A DNA stretch of 64,000 bases from Intestinirhabdus alba (lineage in GTDB: Bacteria > Pseudomonadota > Gammaproteobacteria > Enterobacterales > Enterobacteriaceae). Below are positions 34,634 through 43,605 of this stretch, one piece after another. The stretch's first letter is position 1; the number at the start of each line of letters is the position of its first letter. The stretch spans positions 152,406 through 216,405 of the forward strand of contig NZ_WMJZ01000003.1 in assembly GCF_009711095.1 (NCBI RefSeq). Direction: 5' to 3'. Below the pieces are notes generated by a model. The model made no database searches. It saw nothing but the letters and a program-made list of their open reading frames with translations, and was not told the DNA's origin. The position numbers were made by a program, and so were the translations under genes.

Positions 34634-35344
34634 ATGGCAGCCATTGATTTGGACGTTTGCGCCGTGGTGCCGGCTGCCGGCTTCGGCCGCCGTATGCAAA
34701 CGGAATGTCCTAAGCAATATCTTTCGATCGGTAATAAAACCATTCTTGAACACTCGGTGTATGCGCTGCTGGCGCATCCCCGGGTTACCCGCGTTGTTAT
34801 CGCCATCAGCCCCGGCGACGGCCGCTTCGCCCGCCTTCCTCTCGCACAGCATCCGCAGATCGCCGTCGTTGACGGCGGCAGCGAGCGTGCGGATTCGGTG
34901 CTGGCCGGGCTGAAGCTGGCCGGGGAGGCACCGTGGGTGCTGGTGCACGACGCCGCCAGGCCCTGCCTGCATCTGGATGACCTGACCCGCCTGCTTGCCA
35001 TCAGCGAAACCAGCCGCACCGGCGGGATCCTCGCCGCGCCGGTGCGTGACACCATGAAGCGTGGCGAGCCGGGCAGGGCGGAGATCGCCCATACCGTGGC
35101 GCGCAGCGACTTATGGCACGCGCTGACGCCGCAGTTTTTCCCGCGCGAGCTGCTGCATGACTGCCTGCGGCGCGCGCTGAACGAAGGGGCCACGATCACC
35201 GACGAAGCCTCGGCGCTGGAGCATTGTGGTTTCCATCCGCTGCTCGTTGAGGGAAGAGCGGATAATATCAAAGTAACCCGTCCGGAAGATCTGGCGCTCG
35301 CTGAATTTTATCTGACCCGGCGACATCCTCAGGAGAAGGCATAA
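34634..35344 (+). CDS. ispD: MEP cytidylyltransferase IspD
   Basis: Makes CDP-methylerythritol in non-mevalonate isoprenoid synthesis. 236 residues, as in E. coli. CTP-binding PAAGFGRRM and the VHDAARPC and TDEASALE motifs are present. The stop overlaps the ispF start (TAATG), coupling the two pathway enzymes. Confidence 0.98.
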   Translation: MAAIDLDVCAVVPAAGFGRRMQTECPKQYLSIGNKTILEHSVYALLAHPRVTRVVIAISPGDGRFARLPLAQHPQIAVVDGGSERADSVLAGLKLAGEAPWVLVHDAARPCLHLDDLTRLLAISETSRTGGILAAPVRDTMKRGEPGRAEIAHTVARSDLWHALTPQFFPRELLHDCLRRALNEGATITDEASALEHCGFHPLLVEGRADNIKVTRPEDLALAEFYLTRRHPQEKA

Positions 35345-35823
35345 TGCGAATTGGACACGGTTTTGACGTACACGCTTTCGGTGGAGAAGGCCCGGTAATT
35401 ATCGGCGGCGTGCGCATCCCGTATGAAAAGGGGCTGCTGGCGCATTCCGACGGCGATGTGGCGCTACATGCGTTAACCGATGCGCTGCTCGGTGCCGCGG
35501 CGCTGGGCGACATCGGCAAGCTTTTTCCCGACACCGATCCGGCCTTTAAAGGCGCGGACAGCCGCGCGCTGCTGCGCGAAGCCTGGCGTCGGGTACAGGA
35601 CAAGGGCTATGCCCTCGGCAACGTGGACGTGACCATTATCGCCCAGGCACCGAAGATGCTGCCGCATATTCCGCAGATGCGCGTGTTTATTGCCGAAGAT
35701 CTCGGCTGCCATATGGATGATGTTAACGTGAAGGCGACCACCACCGAAAAACTGGGGTTTACCGGTCGGGGAGAGGGGATCGCCTGCGAAGCGGTGGCGC
35801 TGCTCACTAAGGCGGCACAGTGA
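35344..35823 (+). CDS. ispF: MEcPP synthase IspF
   Basis: Cyclises CDP-ME2P to MEcPP; homotrimer with zinc at Asp8/His10 ([10 protein letters not shown]). 159 residues, with [18 protein letters not shown] and [16 protein letters not shown]. It overlaps truD by four bases. Confidence 0.98.
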   Translation: MRIGHGFDVHAFGGEGPVIIGGVRIPYEKGLLAHSDGDVALHALTDALLGAAALGDIGKLFPDTDPAFKGADSRALLREAWRRVQDKGYALGNVDVTIIAQAPKMLPHIPQMRVFIAEDLGCHMDDVNVKATTTEKLGFTGRGEGIACEAVALLTKAAQ

Positions 35824-36869
35824 CGGCGTTCGATAATCTCACTTATCTTCACGGCAGGCCGCAGGGCGTCGGCGTGCTGAAGGCCAGTCCGGAAGACTTT
35901 GTGGTGGTGGAAGATCTCGGCTTTGAGCCTGACGGCGAAGGCGAGCATATTCTCGTACGGGTGCGCAAAAAGGGCTGTAATACCCGATTTGTCGCCGACG
36001 CGCTGGCGAAATTTTTGAAAATTGCCGCCCGCGAGGTGAGTTTCGCCGGGCAGAAAGATAAACATGCCGTCACCGAACAGTGGCTGTGCGCAAGGGTGCC
36101 GGGCAAAGAGACGCCCGATCTGAGCGCCTTCCGGCCGGAGGGGTGTCAGGTGCTGGAGTATGCCCGCCACAAGCGCAAACTGCGCCTGGGCGCGCTAAAG
36201 GGCAACAGCTTCACGCTGGTGCTGCGTGAAATTGACCATCGCGATGACGTCGAGTCCCGGCTGCAGGCGATCGGCGCGCGTGGGGTGCCAAACTACTTCG
36301 GTGCCCAGCGTTTCGGCATCGGCGGCAGCAATCTGCAGGGGGCGCTGCGCTGGGCGCAGAGCGGCGCACCGGTGCGCGATCGCAATAAGCGAAGTTTTTG
36401 GTTGTCGGCGGCCCGCAGCGCGTTGTTTAATCAGATTGTCCACGTGCGATTGCAAAAAATGGTCTTTAATCAGGTTGTTGACGGCGACGCGCTACAAATA
36501 GCCGGGCGCGGCAGCTGGTTCGTCGCCGCGGCTGAAGAGCTGGCCGAACTGCAGCGTCGCGTCGACGAAAAAGCGCTGATGATTACCGCAGCGCTGCCCG
36601 GCAGCGGCGAATGGGGAACCCGGGGCGACGCGCTGGCCCTTGAAGAGGCCGCCGTGGCCGATGAAACGTCGCTGCAGGCGCTGCTGCTGCGTGAAAAAGT
36701 CGAGGCGGCGCGCAGAGCGATGCTGCTCTATCCGCAGCGCCTGAGCTGGGAGTGGCTGGATGACGCCACGGTAACGCTGCGCTTCTGGCTGCCGGCGGGC
36801 AGTTTCGCCACCAGCGTGGTCAGGGAACTTATCAACACAACGGGTGATTATGCGCATATTGCTGAGTAA
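35820..36869 (+). CDS. truD: tRNA pseudouridine(13) synthase TruD
   Basis: Forms pseudouridine 13 in tRNA-Glu. 349 residues from a GTG start, as in E. coli. Catalytic Asp80 is in [13 protein letters not shown]. The coding region is intact to its normal end TGDYAHIAE, although the prophage begins at or just after its last bases. Confidence 0.98.
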   Translation: MTAFDNLTYLHGRPQGVGVLKASPEDFVVVEDLGFEPDGEGEHILVRVRKKGCNTRFVADALAKFLKIAAREVSFAGQKDKHAVTEQWLCARVPGKETPDLSAFRPEGCQVLEYARHKRKLRLGALKGNSFTLVLREIDHRDDVESRLQAIGARGVPNYFGAQRFGIGGSNLQGALRWAQSGAPVRDRNKRSFWLSAARSALFNQIVHVRLQKMVFNQVVDGDALQIAGRGSWFVAAAEELAELQRRVDEKALMITAALPGSGEWGTRGDALALEEAAVADETSLQALLLREKVEAARRAMLLYPQRLSWEWLDDATVTLRFWLPAGSFATSVVRELINTTGDYAHIAE

Positions 36870-36870
36870 T
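36848..36870 (+). other. Prophage attL at the truD/surE overlap; start of interrupted surE
   Basis: In E. coli, surE begins inside the end of truD with codons for MRILLSN. The same start, ATGCGCATATTGCTGAGTAA, is present from 36848. After codon 7 the frame departs from SurE (DDGVHAPG expected, LNSCF found) and stops. The integrase gene begins 165 bp later. The bacterial core therefore lies in or around this stretch; its right boundary is about 36868-36870. Whether surE is rebuilt at attR cannot be seen. Confidence 0.8.
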
Positions 36871-36986
36871 CTCAATAGCTGTTTCATATTGTCTCAACAA
36901 GTCTCACAATAACATCTCAGCCCGCGTGAATTCTGATATGCAGTCTCCCGCTGTCTCAATGAGACTCTTGCCATCTCACCCAAAAC

Positions 36987-37033
36987 AGGACAAGATTCAG
37001 GACAAGATTTAGGACAACGGGGGATCTTGTCCT
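36987..37033 (+). promoter_or_regulatory. Direct and inverted AGGACAAGAT repeats before int
   Basis: AGGACAAGATT at 36987 and 36999 and AGGACAACGG at 37011 recur every 12 bp. The inverted form ATCTTGTCCT (37024-37033) abuts the int GTG. Upstream, TCTCA motifs recur about eight times between 36865 and 36980. These are plausible integrase arm sites or an autoregulatory operator of int. Confidence 0.5.
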
Positions 37034-38236
37034 GTGAGCCTCACTGACGTAAAAGTGCGAAACGCCAGGCCATCCGGCAAAACCATCAAACTCAGCGATA
37101 GCGACGGCCTCTATCTTGAAGTGCGCACGACTGGCGCGAAAATCTGGCGCTATCGTTTCTATCTTCCGGGCGGGAAAGACAGCCGATATACAATTGGCGA
37201 ATATCCCGCTGTATCTTTATCCGACGCCCGCGCCGAACGTGACAGAGTGCGCGCGCTGGTACGCAGGGGCATAAACCCGACTGCAGCCCGCCGACTGGAT
37301 AATGAGCAGGCACAAGCTGAGGCAGCAAACACCTTTAAAACTGTGGCGGTAGAGTGGATAGAGAAGAAGAGGGAAAACTGGACGCCGGGGACCACTCAGC
37401 AGGTAGAAAGCTTCCTTGCTATAAATTGTTATCCGGCGTTCGGTGATAAGCCGATCCGTGATGTAACGGCACATGAAATACTTGCTGTGCTGCGCGAGAT
37501 GGAGCGGCGTGGTTCGGTGTCGTCGGCTCTTAAGGTCCGGCAGTGGTGCAGCGCAATATTCTGCTACGCCGTATCCACGTTGCGTGCTGAATCAGATCCG
37601 GCTGCTGCATTGAAAGGGGCTATAATTCCGCGCAAAGCTGAAAACTCACGATGCTTAACCCATGACGAGCTACGCAAATATTTTGCGGCTGCTGGCGCTT
37701 ACACGGGTCACCCGCAGACGAAGATCTGCCTGATGCTGTTGCCGTTCGTTTTCGTGAGGCAAGGGGAGTTGAGGCGTGGTAGGTGGCAGGAAATGGATTG
37801 GGATAATAATCTGTGGACGATACCGGCTGAGCGCATGAAGATGAAGCGGCCCCACTCAGTGCCGTTAACCCCTATAACCCGGAAGCTCTTTGAGAAGCTG
37901 CACGCGCTAACGGGAGCCAGGGAACTGATGTTCCCGGGCATTAAAAAGCCGCTTGAGCCGCTTTCTGATTCTACCGTTAACCGGGCCATTGAGTATCTCG
38001 GTTTTCCGTCAAAGCAGATAACGAGCCACGATTTTCGGGCAACGGCGTCAACAACACTTTATGAGGCAGGATTCAGGAGGGAGGTTATTGAAAAGCAGTT
38101 GGCTCATGCGGAGAGTAATCGCGTGGTCGCAGCTTACAACCACGCTGAGTATTTGCCAGAACGGAGAGAAATGATGTCGTTTTATGAGGGATGGTTGACG
38201 GGGTTTATTCTTGCTTCAGTCGCTCCTGATATCTAA
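37034..38236 (+). CDS. int: P4-type tyrosine integrase
   Basis: Site-specific recombinase for prophage integration/excision. 400 residues from GTG 37034. An N-terminal arm-binding domain of the DUF4102 type (SLTDVKVRNARPSGKTIKLSD..) is followed by a core-binding domain and a catalytic domain with Arg242 (VRQGELR), His332/Arg335 (HDFRATAST), His358 and nucleophile Tyr368. Lambda itself uses a different integrase class, so this module was exchanged. It reads inward from attL, its tail overlapping the opposing AlpA-like gene. Confidence 0.95.
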   Translation: MSLTDVKVRNARPSGKTIKLSDSDGLYLEVRTTGAKIWRYRFYLPGGKDSRYTIGEYPAVSLSDARAERDRVRALVRRGINPTAARRLDNEQAQAEAANTFKTVAVEWIEKKRENWTPGTTQQVESFLAINCYPAFGDKPIRDVTAHEILAVLREMERRGSVSSALKVRQWCSAIFCYAVSTLRAESDPAAALKGAIIPRKAENSRCLTHDELRKYFAAAGAYTGHPQTKICLMLLPFVFVRQGELRRGRWQEMDWDNNLWTIPAERMKMKRPHSVPLTPITRKLFEKLHALTGARELMFPGIKKPLEPLSDSTVNRAIEYLGFPSKQITSHDFRATASTTLYEAGFRREVIEKQLAHAESNRVVAAYNHAEYLPERREMMSFYEGWLTGFILASVAPDI

Positions 38237-38390
38237 CAATAGCGGACTCAGGCCATCGCGCCATCGCGCCATTTTTCAGCGGTGGGTCGATCTCCTTTCG
38301 GCTCACTTTTCGGTAAAGCGTTGCGCGGGACATTTTCAGAATGCGGCAAATCTCAGGCGCTTTATAAAATTGCTCAGCTTGTTTTATCAT
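38205..38390 (-). CDS. AlpA-like excisionase/transcription factor
   Basis: 61 residues with the AlpA/MerR-type winged helix: FYKAPEICRILKMSRATLYRKVSRKEIDPP, ending ARWPESAIVRYQERLKQE. AlpA-like factors partner P4-type integrases for excision. It is the last gene of the leftward operon and is antisense to the 3' end of int. Confidence 0.85.
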   Translation of the reverse strand: MIKQAEQFYKAPEICRILKMSRATLYRKVSRKEIDPPLKNGAMARWPESAIVRYQERLKQE

Positions 38391-38411
38391 TTTTACTCCA
38401 GATAAAAATAA

Positions 38412-38427
38412 ACCGCCCAGCGGCGGT
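38412..38427 (-). terminator. Leftward terminator after the DUF gene at 38428
   Basis: ACCGCC / GGCGGT stem with a four-base loop; on the minus strand it is followed by TTTATTTTTATC. It lies directly after the stop at 38428. Confidence 0.75.
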
Positions 38428-39015
38428 CTAGTCGATGCGGATGTGTGGAATCTTTCCTGCTGCTATAGCGTCGTAAATGTCAATAGAGTCTTGCGATGTC
38501 GAAACGCCAGCATCAAGAACCTCAAATAACGCCTCAATAGCCGCATATCGCTTCTTATCTTCTTCTGAGCGGATAGGGCGGAAATTACCATCTGATGAAC
38601 AGGATACTGTTGATTCAGTCTGGAAAACCGCGCAGTTGTAACCATCAAAAAACGTATGTGCGATAACCTTGCACTTATACCAACCATTATCTCCAATCTC
38701 GCCACGAACCATGCACTCACACCCGACCGGAGGTAATCCCTCGCCATCCCATTCTGGCTTGCTGGATGCAAGTGCGGCTTCGTATTGCTCGCGGGTGACG
38801 GTCTCGCTACTAATTCCTTGCCCTATAACTCTCGGCTTAACACACTCAAGAGCGATTGCGCCGTATTCAGTTGAGCAGTCGGACGGCCAGTTGTCGTCGT
38901 CGTCATAGAAATCAATTGTTGCTTCATCCACAAACCGATGACACACAACCGCTCCATCAGGCCAGCCACCAAATTTGTGTAAATCTCGCACTAAAACATC
39001 AATCAGCTTCATCAT
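38428..39015 (-). CDS. Phage early protein of unknown function
   Basis: 195 residues, acidic, with GGAG five bases before ATG 39015. The middle part (TREQYEAALASSKPEWDGEGLPPVGCECMV) is a modular segment common in lambdoid early-left proteins. Function unknown. It overlaps the upstream gene by four bases, so it is part of the PL operon. Confidence 0.7.
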   Translation of the reverse strand: MMKLIDVLVRDLHKFGGWPDGAVVCHRFVDEATIDFYDDDDNWPSDCSTEYGAIALECVKPRVIGQGISSETVTREQYEAALASSKPEWDGEGLPPVGCECMVRGEIGDNGWYKCKVIAHTFFDGYNCAVFQTESTVSCSSDGNFRPIRSEEDKKRYAAIEALFEVLDAGVSTSQDSIDIYDAIAAGKIPHIRID

Positions 39016-39392
39016 TTAGACTCCTGCCGCGGCGCTGATGAGAAATGCTCAACACCTTTAGCCCAAATAGCTTTGATGGTCGTCCATGTGACAGGAACGG
39101 TGATTTCAATTCTCCCGCTCCCGTCGCAGTTTTCGCACTCGTCATCACCAAAACACTCTGTACAAGTTATGAACCTTGTTTCTGTAAATTCACCTGATAA
39201 TGCTCTCTTTGCGCCATTCTCGGCGGTCATGCGCTTCGGCACCACTACATAACCATCCGGAATTACCGGAGAGTTGCCAGCTTTGCGGCGCTCGCTATCG
39301 AGTTCTGTTTGCAAATGAATAACCCAGCGGGCGAGATCACCTTTTTCGCCGGATTCAAGCCGTAAATCATCTAAACGATATTTATCAATCAT
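39012..39392 (-). CDS. Phage protein with DnaJ-like zinc knuckle
   Basis: ATG 39392 (MIDKYRLDDLRLESGEKGD) gives 126 residues and overlaps the upstream stop by eight bases; the longer frame to 39515 has no good start. The N-terminal half (ARWVIHLQTELDSERRK) and YVVVPKRMTAENGAKRAL segment are typical of lambdoid Ea22-region proteins. The second half has four cysteines in ITCTECFGDDECENCDGSGR, like a DnaJ zinc knuckle. Function unknown. Confidence 0.7.
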   Translation of the reverse strand: MIDKYRLDDLRLESGEKGDLARWVIHLQTELDSERRKAGNSPVIPDGYVVVPKRMTAENGAKRALSGEFTETRFITCTECFGDDECENCDGSGRIEITVPVTWTTIKAIWAKGVEHFSSAPRQESK

Positions 39393-40182
39393 TGCTGTTA
39401 TCCTCACAGCAGTAGTGCCTCCCCTCCGGGTCAGTAGATACATGCCTGCAGATATCACATTCAATTTCAGGAAGCGCCGATTCTGGCCCCTCCTTAATGT
39501 GCAATCGCGGTTCACCGTCTTTCGGCTCAGGCCACCGGCGAGATTTGTTTATTTCCAGTTTTTCGACCATCGCCCTGGTAATAAACTCGTCAGAGATACC
39601 CATGCGCCGCTGAGCATCCCACAGCAAAAACTGCATATCAGCCCACTCAAGCGGATCTTCCGGGTTGGCAGCAGCTTCCAGCGCTTCTTTCGAGAGGTGT
39701 TTCAGTGGACCGACGGGGCCGACATCGCCAAACGTGGCATCAGACCATTCAGCGTGCTCACAGCGAACCTTTTCGCGCAACTCATCACGATTACTTACAG
39801 GTTCGGCACACTGAAGCATGGCGGCGCGGCAGGCGTTCCAGATTTTCTGTGCCAAAAACTTATCGCCTATATTATGCGCCAACAGGCTGACTATCTGACC
39901 AGCCAGGCCTTTTGGCATTTCCTCTGGCGCTACCGGCGCTGGCGCGGCGGCGTAGAGCGGAATATACACAGCGACATCTGCAGCAGCGTTCGGTTGCTGT
40001 TCTAGCGTCACACAGACACCAGAAAATTTATTCAGATAGCGCACCGGCTCAGCGGCGGCTTTGCGGCGTTCCTGTAACTCAACAGCCATCGCCGCTATAA
40101 CTTTCGTTGTAATATTTGCAGGCTCAGAGTCAAACGTAGAAACCATCTCTGATAACTGCTCGTCTGTTAGTTTGTTATTCAT
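39385..40182 (-). CDS. DUF550-type (dATP/dGTP pyrophosphohydrolase-like) phage protein
   Basis: 265 residues from ATG 40182 (MNNKLTDEQLSEMVSTF). The first 110 residues are the modular Ea22-like leader. The central domain (about 145-235: REKVRCEHAEWSDATFG, LKHLSKEALEAA, LEWADMQFLLWDA) matches DUF550 phage nucleotide pyrophosphohydrolases of the MazG superfamily. The C-terminal EIECDICRHVSTDPEGRHYCC may bind zinc. Possible role in the phage nucleotide pool. Confidence 0.75.
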   Translation of the reverse strand: MNNKLTDEQLSEMVSTFDSEPANITTKVIAAMAVELQERRKAAAEPVRYLNKFSGVCVTLEQQPNAAADVAVYIPLYAAAPAPVAPEEMPKGLAGQIVSLLAHNIGDKFLAQKIWNACRAAMLQCAEPVSNRDELREKVRCEHAEWSDATFGDVGPVGPLKHLSKEALEAAANPEDPLEWADMQFLLWDAQRRMGISDEFITRAMVEKLEINKSRRWPEPKDGEPRLHIKEGPESALPEIECDICRHVSTDPEGRHYCCEDNSND

Positions 40183-40489
40183 CACCGCATAGATCCTCAT
40201 ATCTAACGAACTCGCCAAAACACTGTAATTCTGCTCCAGCCATGAAATACCCCAGCGCCTCAGCACGTTGGGTATCGCTCTTGAATGTGTCGAGCGGGTA
40301 ACGTTCGTAAAATTTGTTGATTAGATTAGCTGGCTTCAATTCCGGATGTTTTGCCGTCAGCGATGCCAGCGCGATACGCGCCAGCTCTCGCAGGTTTTCA
40401 CTATATTCGGACGTGTTCTCTCGATTAATTATGATGGTCGCTGTATCGATTAGAATTTGTTTTTGCTGTTCTCTTGTAATAGTGGTCAT
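40175..40489 (-). CDS. Phage early protein of unknown function
   Basis: 104 residues, largely helical (MTTITREQQKQILIDTATIIINREN...). Overlaps its downstream neighbour by eight bases. The segment TFKSDTQRAEALGYFMAGAEL is found in lambdoid early proteins. No function assignable. Confidence 0.6.
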   Translation of the reverse strand: MTTITREQQKQILIDTATIIINRENTSEYSENLRELARIALASLTAKHPELKPANLINKFYERYPLDTFKSDTQRAEALGYFMAGAELQCFGEFVRYEDLCGDE

Positions 40490-40806
40490 CTTAATACATC
40501 CTCCACACTGATTAACCCTTTGCGGCCCAAATAGTCCATTGCATCTCTTTGTAACTTGCTATCAGGGTTGTCTTTTTTGACTGAGTGGGCTAAACGCTTA
40601 ACCCACATGACCAACTCGCCCACCCGTTTGGTATCCTCATTAGTGAGGGCACCATCTACCCCCTGAGGCATGGCGGCTCTCAAATCACGCAACTCACGTA
40701 AGGCGGAAATTATCTGTGAAAATTTCTCGTCAGGAGGCAAGGGGCCAGAAGAATTTACCGCTGACTTAATCAGCCCATCCAACTGCTCATTGGTAATCTT
40801 ATTCAT
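40486..40806 (-). CDS. Phage early protein of unknown function
   Basis: 106 residues; helical with a basic patch (VKRLAHSVKKDNPDSKLQRDAMDYLGRKG). Four-base overlaps with both neighbours place it in the PL operon. Not recognised. Confidence 0.6.
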   Translation of the reverse strand: MNKITNEQLDGLIKSAVNSSGPLPPDEKFSQIISALRELRDLRAAMPQGVDGALTNEDTKRVGELVMWVKRLAHSVKKDNPDSKLQRDAMDYLGRKGLISVEDVLR

Positions 40807-41267
40807 ACAACTCTCCTGATTTCCCAGAGAACGCGAGAAACACCACCATTGCCTATCGGGTCACGCTTGTCTTTAAGCGCAACGCTGGACGCCGCCCAGC
40901 CCGGGCGCGGTGGCAACTCACGCACACGAACGAAACCGGCAGCACGCAGTGATGCGCCTGACTCGTCGGCTTGCGTATAGGTAATGCATCGTTGGTAACC
41001 CATTGCCCGAGCCGCGCGCCATACCGCACCGTACAGCGCGCTATTGGCGTTTCTCTCACCGGTGGTGCAGGTGCGGTTAATCTCCAGTGTGAGGCCGTCG
41101 TCAAAGTGGCGGGCGATTGGCCTGCCAGCTGTCGCAACGCCAATCAGTTCGCCCGCGGCGTTTTTCAGCCCGATACTGAATTTGTGTCCACGCGGCGGTT
41201 TGTTGTGCCTGTGGTGCTGGGCGATGAATGCCTGTGCAGTTTTAAGCGTAATTGGCGATATGACCAT
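40803..41267 (-). CDS. XF1762-family (GNAT-like) protein
   Basis: 154 residues from ATG 41267 (MVISPITLKTAQAFIAQHHRHN), one base of overlap with the upstream stop. FSIGLKNAAGELIGVATAGRPIAR, LEINRTCTTGERNANSALYG and the C-terminal WAASSVALKDKRD are characteristic of the phage XF1762 family, which has an acetyltransferase-like fold. Substrate unknown. Confidence 0.8.
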   Translation of the reverse strand: MVISPITLKTAQAFIAQHHRHNKPPRGHKFSIGLKNAAGELIGVATAGRPIARHFDDGLTLEINRTCTTGERNANSALYGAVWRAARAMGYQRCITYTQADESGASLRAAGFVRVRELPPRPGWAASSVALKDKRDPIGNGGVSRVLWEIRRVV

Positions 41268-41890
41268 CACTCTCCCTTACCGATGCCAGCGGCAGCGCGT
41301 TCGGCTTCGCTCCGTTCCCAAAACCACTGGTGAAGCTTCATGATTTCTTCGTCAAGCGGAGCATATTTTCTGTCAAAGTAAGCCTGAGCGTCTTTCTCTG
41401 CTTCGTCAGGCAATTCGCCAGGGCCAAATAGCGTGTTATAAATCCAGGCGAGTCCTTTCTTAGCGTCGCTAGTTGCCTGCCATTCGATAATTGCAGACTG
41501 CATGACCAGAATGTTTTTTCCGATTAACAAATCCAATTCTTTGTAACGATTGCGAATGTATTCGTTTTCCGCCTCCAGTTCTGCTACGCGGCGTTCTGCG
41601 GCTTCCAGCTTCTTGTAGAGAGCATCCCGGCTTGTCGAGTTATCCAAAACCAGCTTTGTAACTCGCTTTTCGCGTGATTTGTAATGCTCCAGCTCATCCA
41701 GTAGCGCCAGCACGGTGGCGGGGTTAGCGGCGGCGATGAATTTTGCGTTTTGCACCAGATTGTCGCCGTGTGTCTCCGCGATAAACGCGCCGCTTTCGTG
41801 GCATACATCAAAATCGTAATCAACGTACCATCTACCCTGAGTGGCTTCTGTCGCCGCTTCACGCAGCGCCTGTTTGACGATGTTGCTCAT
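41267..41890 (-). CDS. Ead/Ea22-like protein
   Basis: 207 residues from ATG 41890 (MSNIVKQALREAATEATQG). The AANPATVLALLDELE leader followed by a coiled coil (LEAAERRVAELEAENEYI, about residues 85-120) is the hallmark of lambda Ea22-like early proteins. Function unknown. Confidence 0.75.
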   Translation of the reverse strand: MSNIVKQALREAATEATQGRWYVDYDFDVCHESGAFIAETHGDNLVQNAKFIAAANPATVLALLDELEHYKSREKRVTKLVLDNSTSRDALYKKLEAAERRVAELEAENEYIRNRYKELDLLIGKNILVMQSAIIEWQATSDAKKGLAWIYNTLFGPGELPDEAEKDAQAYFDRKYAPLDEEIMKLHQWFWERSEAERAAAGIGKGE

Positions 41891-42075
41891 TGGGCGGTCT
41901 CCACTTCTGCTGCGGCTTTTTCCACGGCGTTTCTTACCCACACGTTGAGGCTGTAGCATTCCTCTGGCGTAAGCTCTCCTGCGTCAGTCTGAACAGAATC
42001 AAGAATCTCAAATAGGTAGTTTTCAATGCTGCCGAGCATGGCATTTGCTACTAATTCACGGGTTAATTTGCTCAT
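41887..42075 (-). CDS. Small phage protein
   Basis: 62 residues, acidic and helical (MSKLTRELVANAMLGSIEN...). Overlaps neighbours by four bases on each side. No recognised family. Confidence 0.6.
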   Translation of the reverse strand: MSKLTRELVANAMLGSIENYLFEILDSVQTDAGELTPEECYSLNVWVRNAVEKAAAEVETAQ

Positions 42076-42533
42076 GACTGCACTCCTTTGCGAAGCTGGG
42101 CGGCGAACTCATCACATACGTGAGTTAAAGAGCAAATTTTTATCGCCGGATGTTCGCGCAACATCTCCACACCCTGCGCCCGCGCTTCATCAAGAAAAAC
42201 GTCGGTGGCCGGGGTTTTCATATTGAGCAACAGTTGTTCAACGGTAAACTCAGCATCATAGAGCCTGATTAGAGCGTCCATCGCCACCCCGTCGGCGTCA
42301 TATGTAAAAAGCCGATCATCGTCATGATCATGATGATCACTCATTTCATCGAAAGCTGCTTTCGCGGCGACCTTCAGAGCAGTATTCTCAGCAGCCAGCG
42401 TCTCCAGCGCCTTTATCAGCGCCTCTGTGACAGAGGCGCTGATAATCAATTTGTATAACTTGCGCTGTCGCGCGTCGGCACACAGCAATTTTAATTCATG
42501 AATTTCCTGCTCCAGTGCGGTGATATCGTTCAT
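42072..42533 (-). CDS. Ead/Ea22-like phage protein
   Basis: 153 residues. The central helix (TEALIKALETLAAENTALK) and the tail TPATDVFLDEARAQGVEML with CDEFAAQLRKG are standard lambdoid early-left modules. His/Asp-rich SDHHDHDDDR in the middle could bind metal. Function unknown. Confidence 0.7.
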   Translation of the reverse strand: MNDITALEQEIHELKLLCADARQRKLYKLIISASVTEALIKALETLAAENTALKVAAKAAFDEMSDHHDHDDDRLFTYDADGVAMDALIRLYDAEFTVEQLLLNMKTPATDVFLDEARAQGVEMLREHPAIKICSLTHVCDEFAAQLRKGVQS

Positions 42534-42724
42534 TGGGCTGCTCCATTAATTAAAAAATCGCAGTTATTTTTGTGTTCGGCGCAGGCCCAGAAAACCTCGT
42601 CGTCTCCCCTGAATATATTTACCTGAACAGTGGTTTTATATTTCGCTACAGCGCCGCACTTACATTTTGCAGAGGTGTTTTTAGTTTTCTTTAAAACACC
42701 TCCTATTTTTGGATATTTTTTCAT
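42530..42724 (-). CDS. Small zinc-ribbon phage protein
   Basis: 64 residues with a CKCG knuckle and a later C/H pair (FWACAEHKNNC), suggesting one zinc site; basic N-terminus. Coupled by four-base overlaps. Not recognised. Confidence 0.6.
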   Translation of the reverse strand: MKKYPKIGGVLKKTKNTSAKCKCGAVAKYKTTVQVNIFRGDDEVFWACAEHKNNCDFLINGAAQ

Positions 42725-42897
42725 TTATTCGACCTCATCTGGTTTAACCGCGCTGTAAGATATCGATTGTTATTCACGCTTGGAAACGAGTTTCTTTTTA
42801 TCATCTCTTCGCGGGGGATGTCGTTGATGGGTTTGAAGCGGTGACGAATAATCATTTCAGATGGAAGGATGCCGGGGTCGTAAGATAAACCTCTCAT
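42721..42897 (-). CDS. Small phage protein
   Basis: 58 residues from ATG 42897 (MRGLSYDPGILPSEMIIRHR) with GAGGA seven bases upstream; a longer frame to 43050 would overlap the neighbouring gene heavily. Basic. Unknown function. Confidence 0.6.
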   Translation of the reverse strand: MRGLSYDPGILPSEMIIRHRFKPINDIPREEMIKRNSFPSVNNNRYLTARLNQMRSNK

Positions 42898-42907
42898 TGT
42901 GAATTCC

Positions 42908-43204
42908 TCAGTTATTACTAATAGCACCATATCGTGAACGGTAATTACGCAGGCGCGGGTCGATATATTCAGGGAAGTTGATATATGTGGCTTTGCGGAA
43001 TGGTCGGATTGACGTCTGGTAAATTCTCTCGCGTTCTTCTTTCTCTGCAAGCCATATACAGTGACGAAATTCCTTTTCCTCTTTCGTTTCCTGCGGTAGC
43101 GACATTATCAGGTCGTAGTTTTTTCTGAATTTATCCAGCACCTCCGATACGGAATTGCCGGAACAGCGGCACGGGTTATCCGCACCATACAGAGGCGCTG
43201 GCAT
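42908..43204 (-). CDS. Phage protein of unknown function
   Basis: 98 residues, start ATG 43204 with AAGGA five bases before. One CRC motif near the N-terminus, and the middle is Lys/Glu-rich helical. Sits between ssb and small accessory genes. Not recognised. Confidence 0.6.
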   Translation of the reverse strand: MPAPLYGADNPCRCSGNSVSEVLDKFRKNYDLIMSLPQETKEEKEFRHCIWLAEKEERERIYQTSIRPFRKATYINFPEYIDPRLRNYRSRYGAISNN

Positions 43205-43227
43205 AATGGAATCCTTATTTTGTTAAT

Positions 43228-43605
43228 TTAAAAGGGAATTGAATCGTCGTACTCAGGATGATTTTGATGATTGCTGCTTTGTTGGCTGTTTCCTGAAGTT
43301 GCAAACCCAATCTTTGCATTTAGAAATTCAAGAGTGATTGATTGACCATTTTGCCCCTGATAAACATCAACCTTGATGTTTTCTCCGGTAATTTCCACGA
43401 TGCCACCTTCAACAAGAACACTACGGTAGTAATCCTCTTGCGCCCCCGGCTTGGCAAATACAACGGCGCTGTAGTTTGTCCATTCTTTATTTTTTGTCTG
43501 GCGGTCGTAATACTGAACGCCAGCACGGATGTTGAATCCGATATTTTCCCCGGCCTGAAACTCTCTTGCAGGCTTGTTTAGTCTTACAGTAATCGAATGT
43601 GCCAT
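43228..43605 (-). CDS. ssb: Phage single-stranded DNA-binding protein
   Basis: 125 residues. An OB-fold-like region (GVQYYDRQTKNKEWTNYSAVVFAK, VEITGENIKVDVYQGQNGQSITLEFLNAKI) is followed by a Ser/Gln/Asn-rich linker. The acidic tip YDDSIPF is the tail SSBs use to bind partner proteins. It overlaps erf by one base, consistent with joint action in recombination. Confidence 0.88.
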   Translation of the reverse strand: MAHSITVRLNKPAREFQAGENIGFNIRAGVQYYDRQTKNKEWTNYSAVVFAKPGAQEDYYRSVLVEGGIVEITGENIKVDVYQGQNGQSITLEFLNAKIGFATSGNSQQSSNHQNHPEYDDSIPF

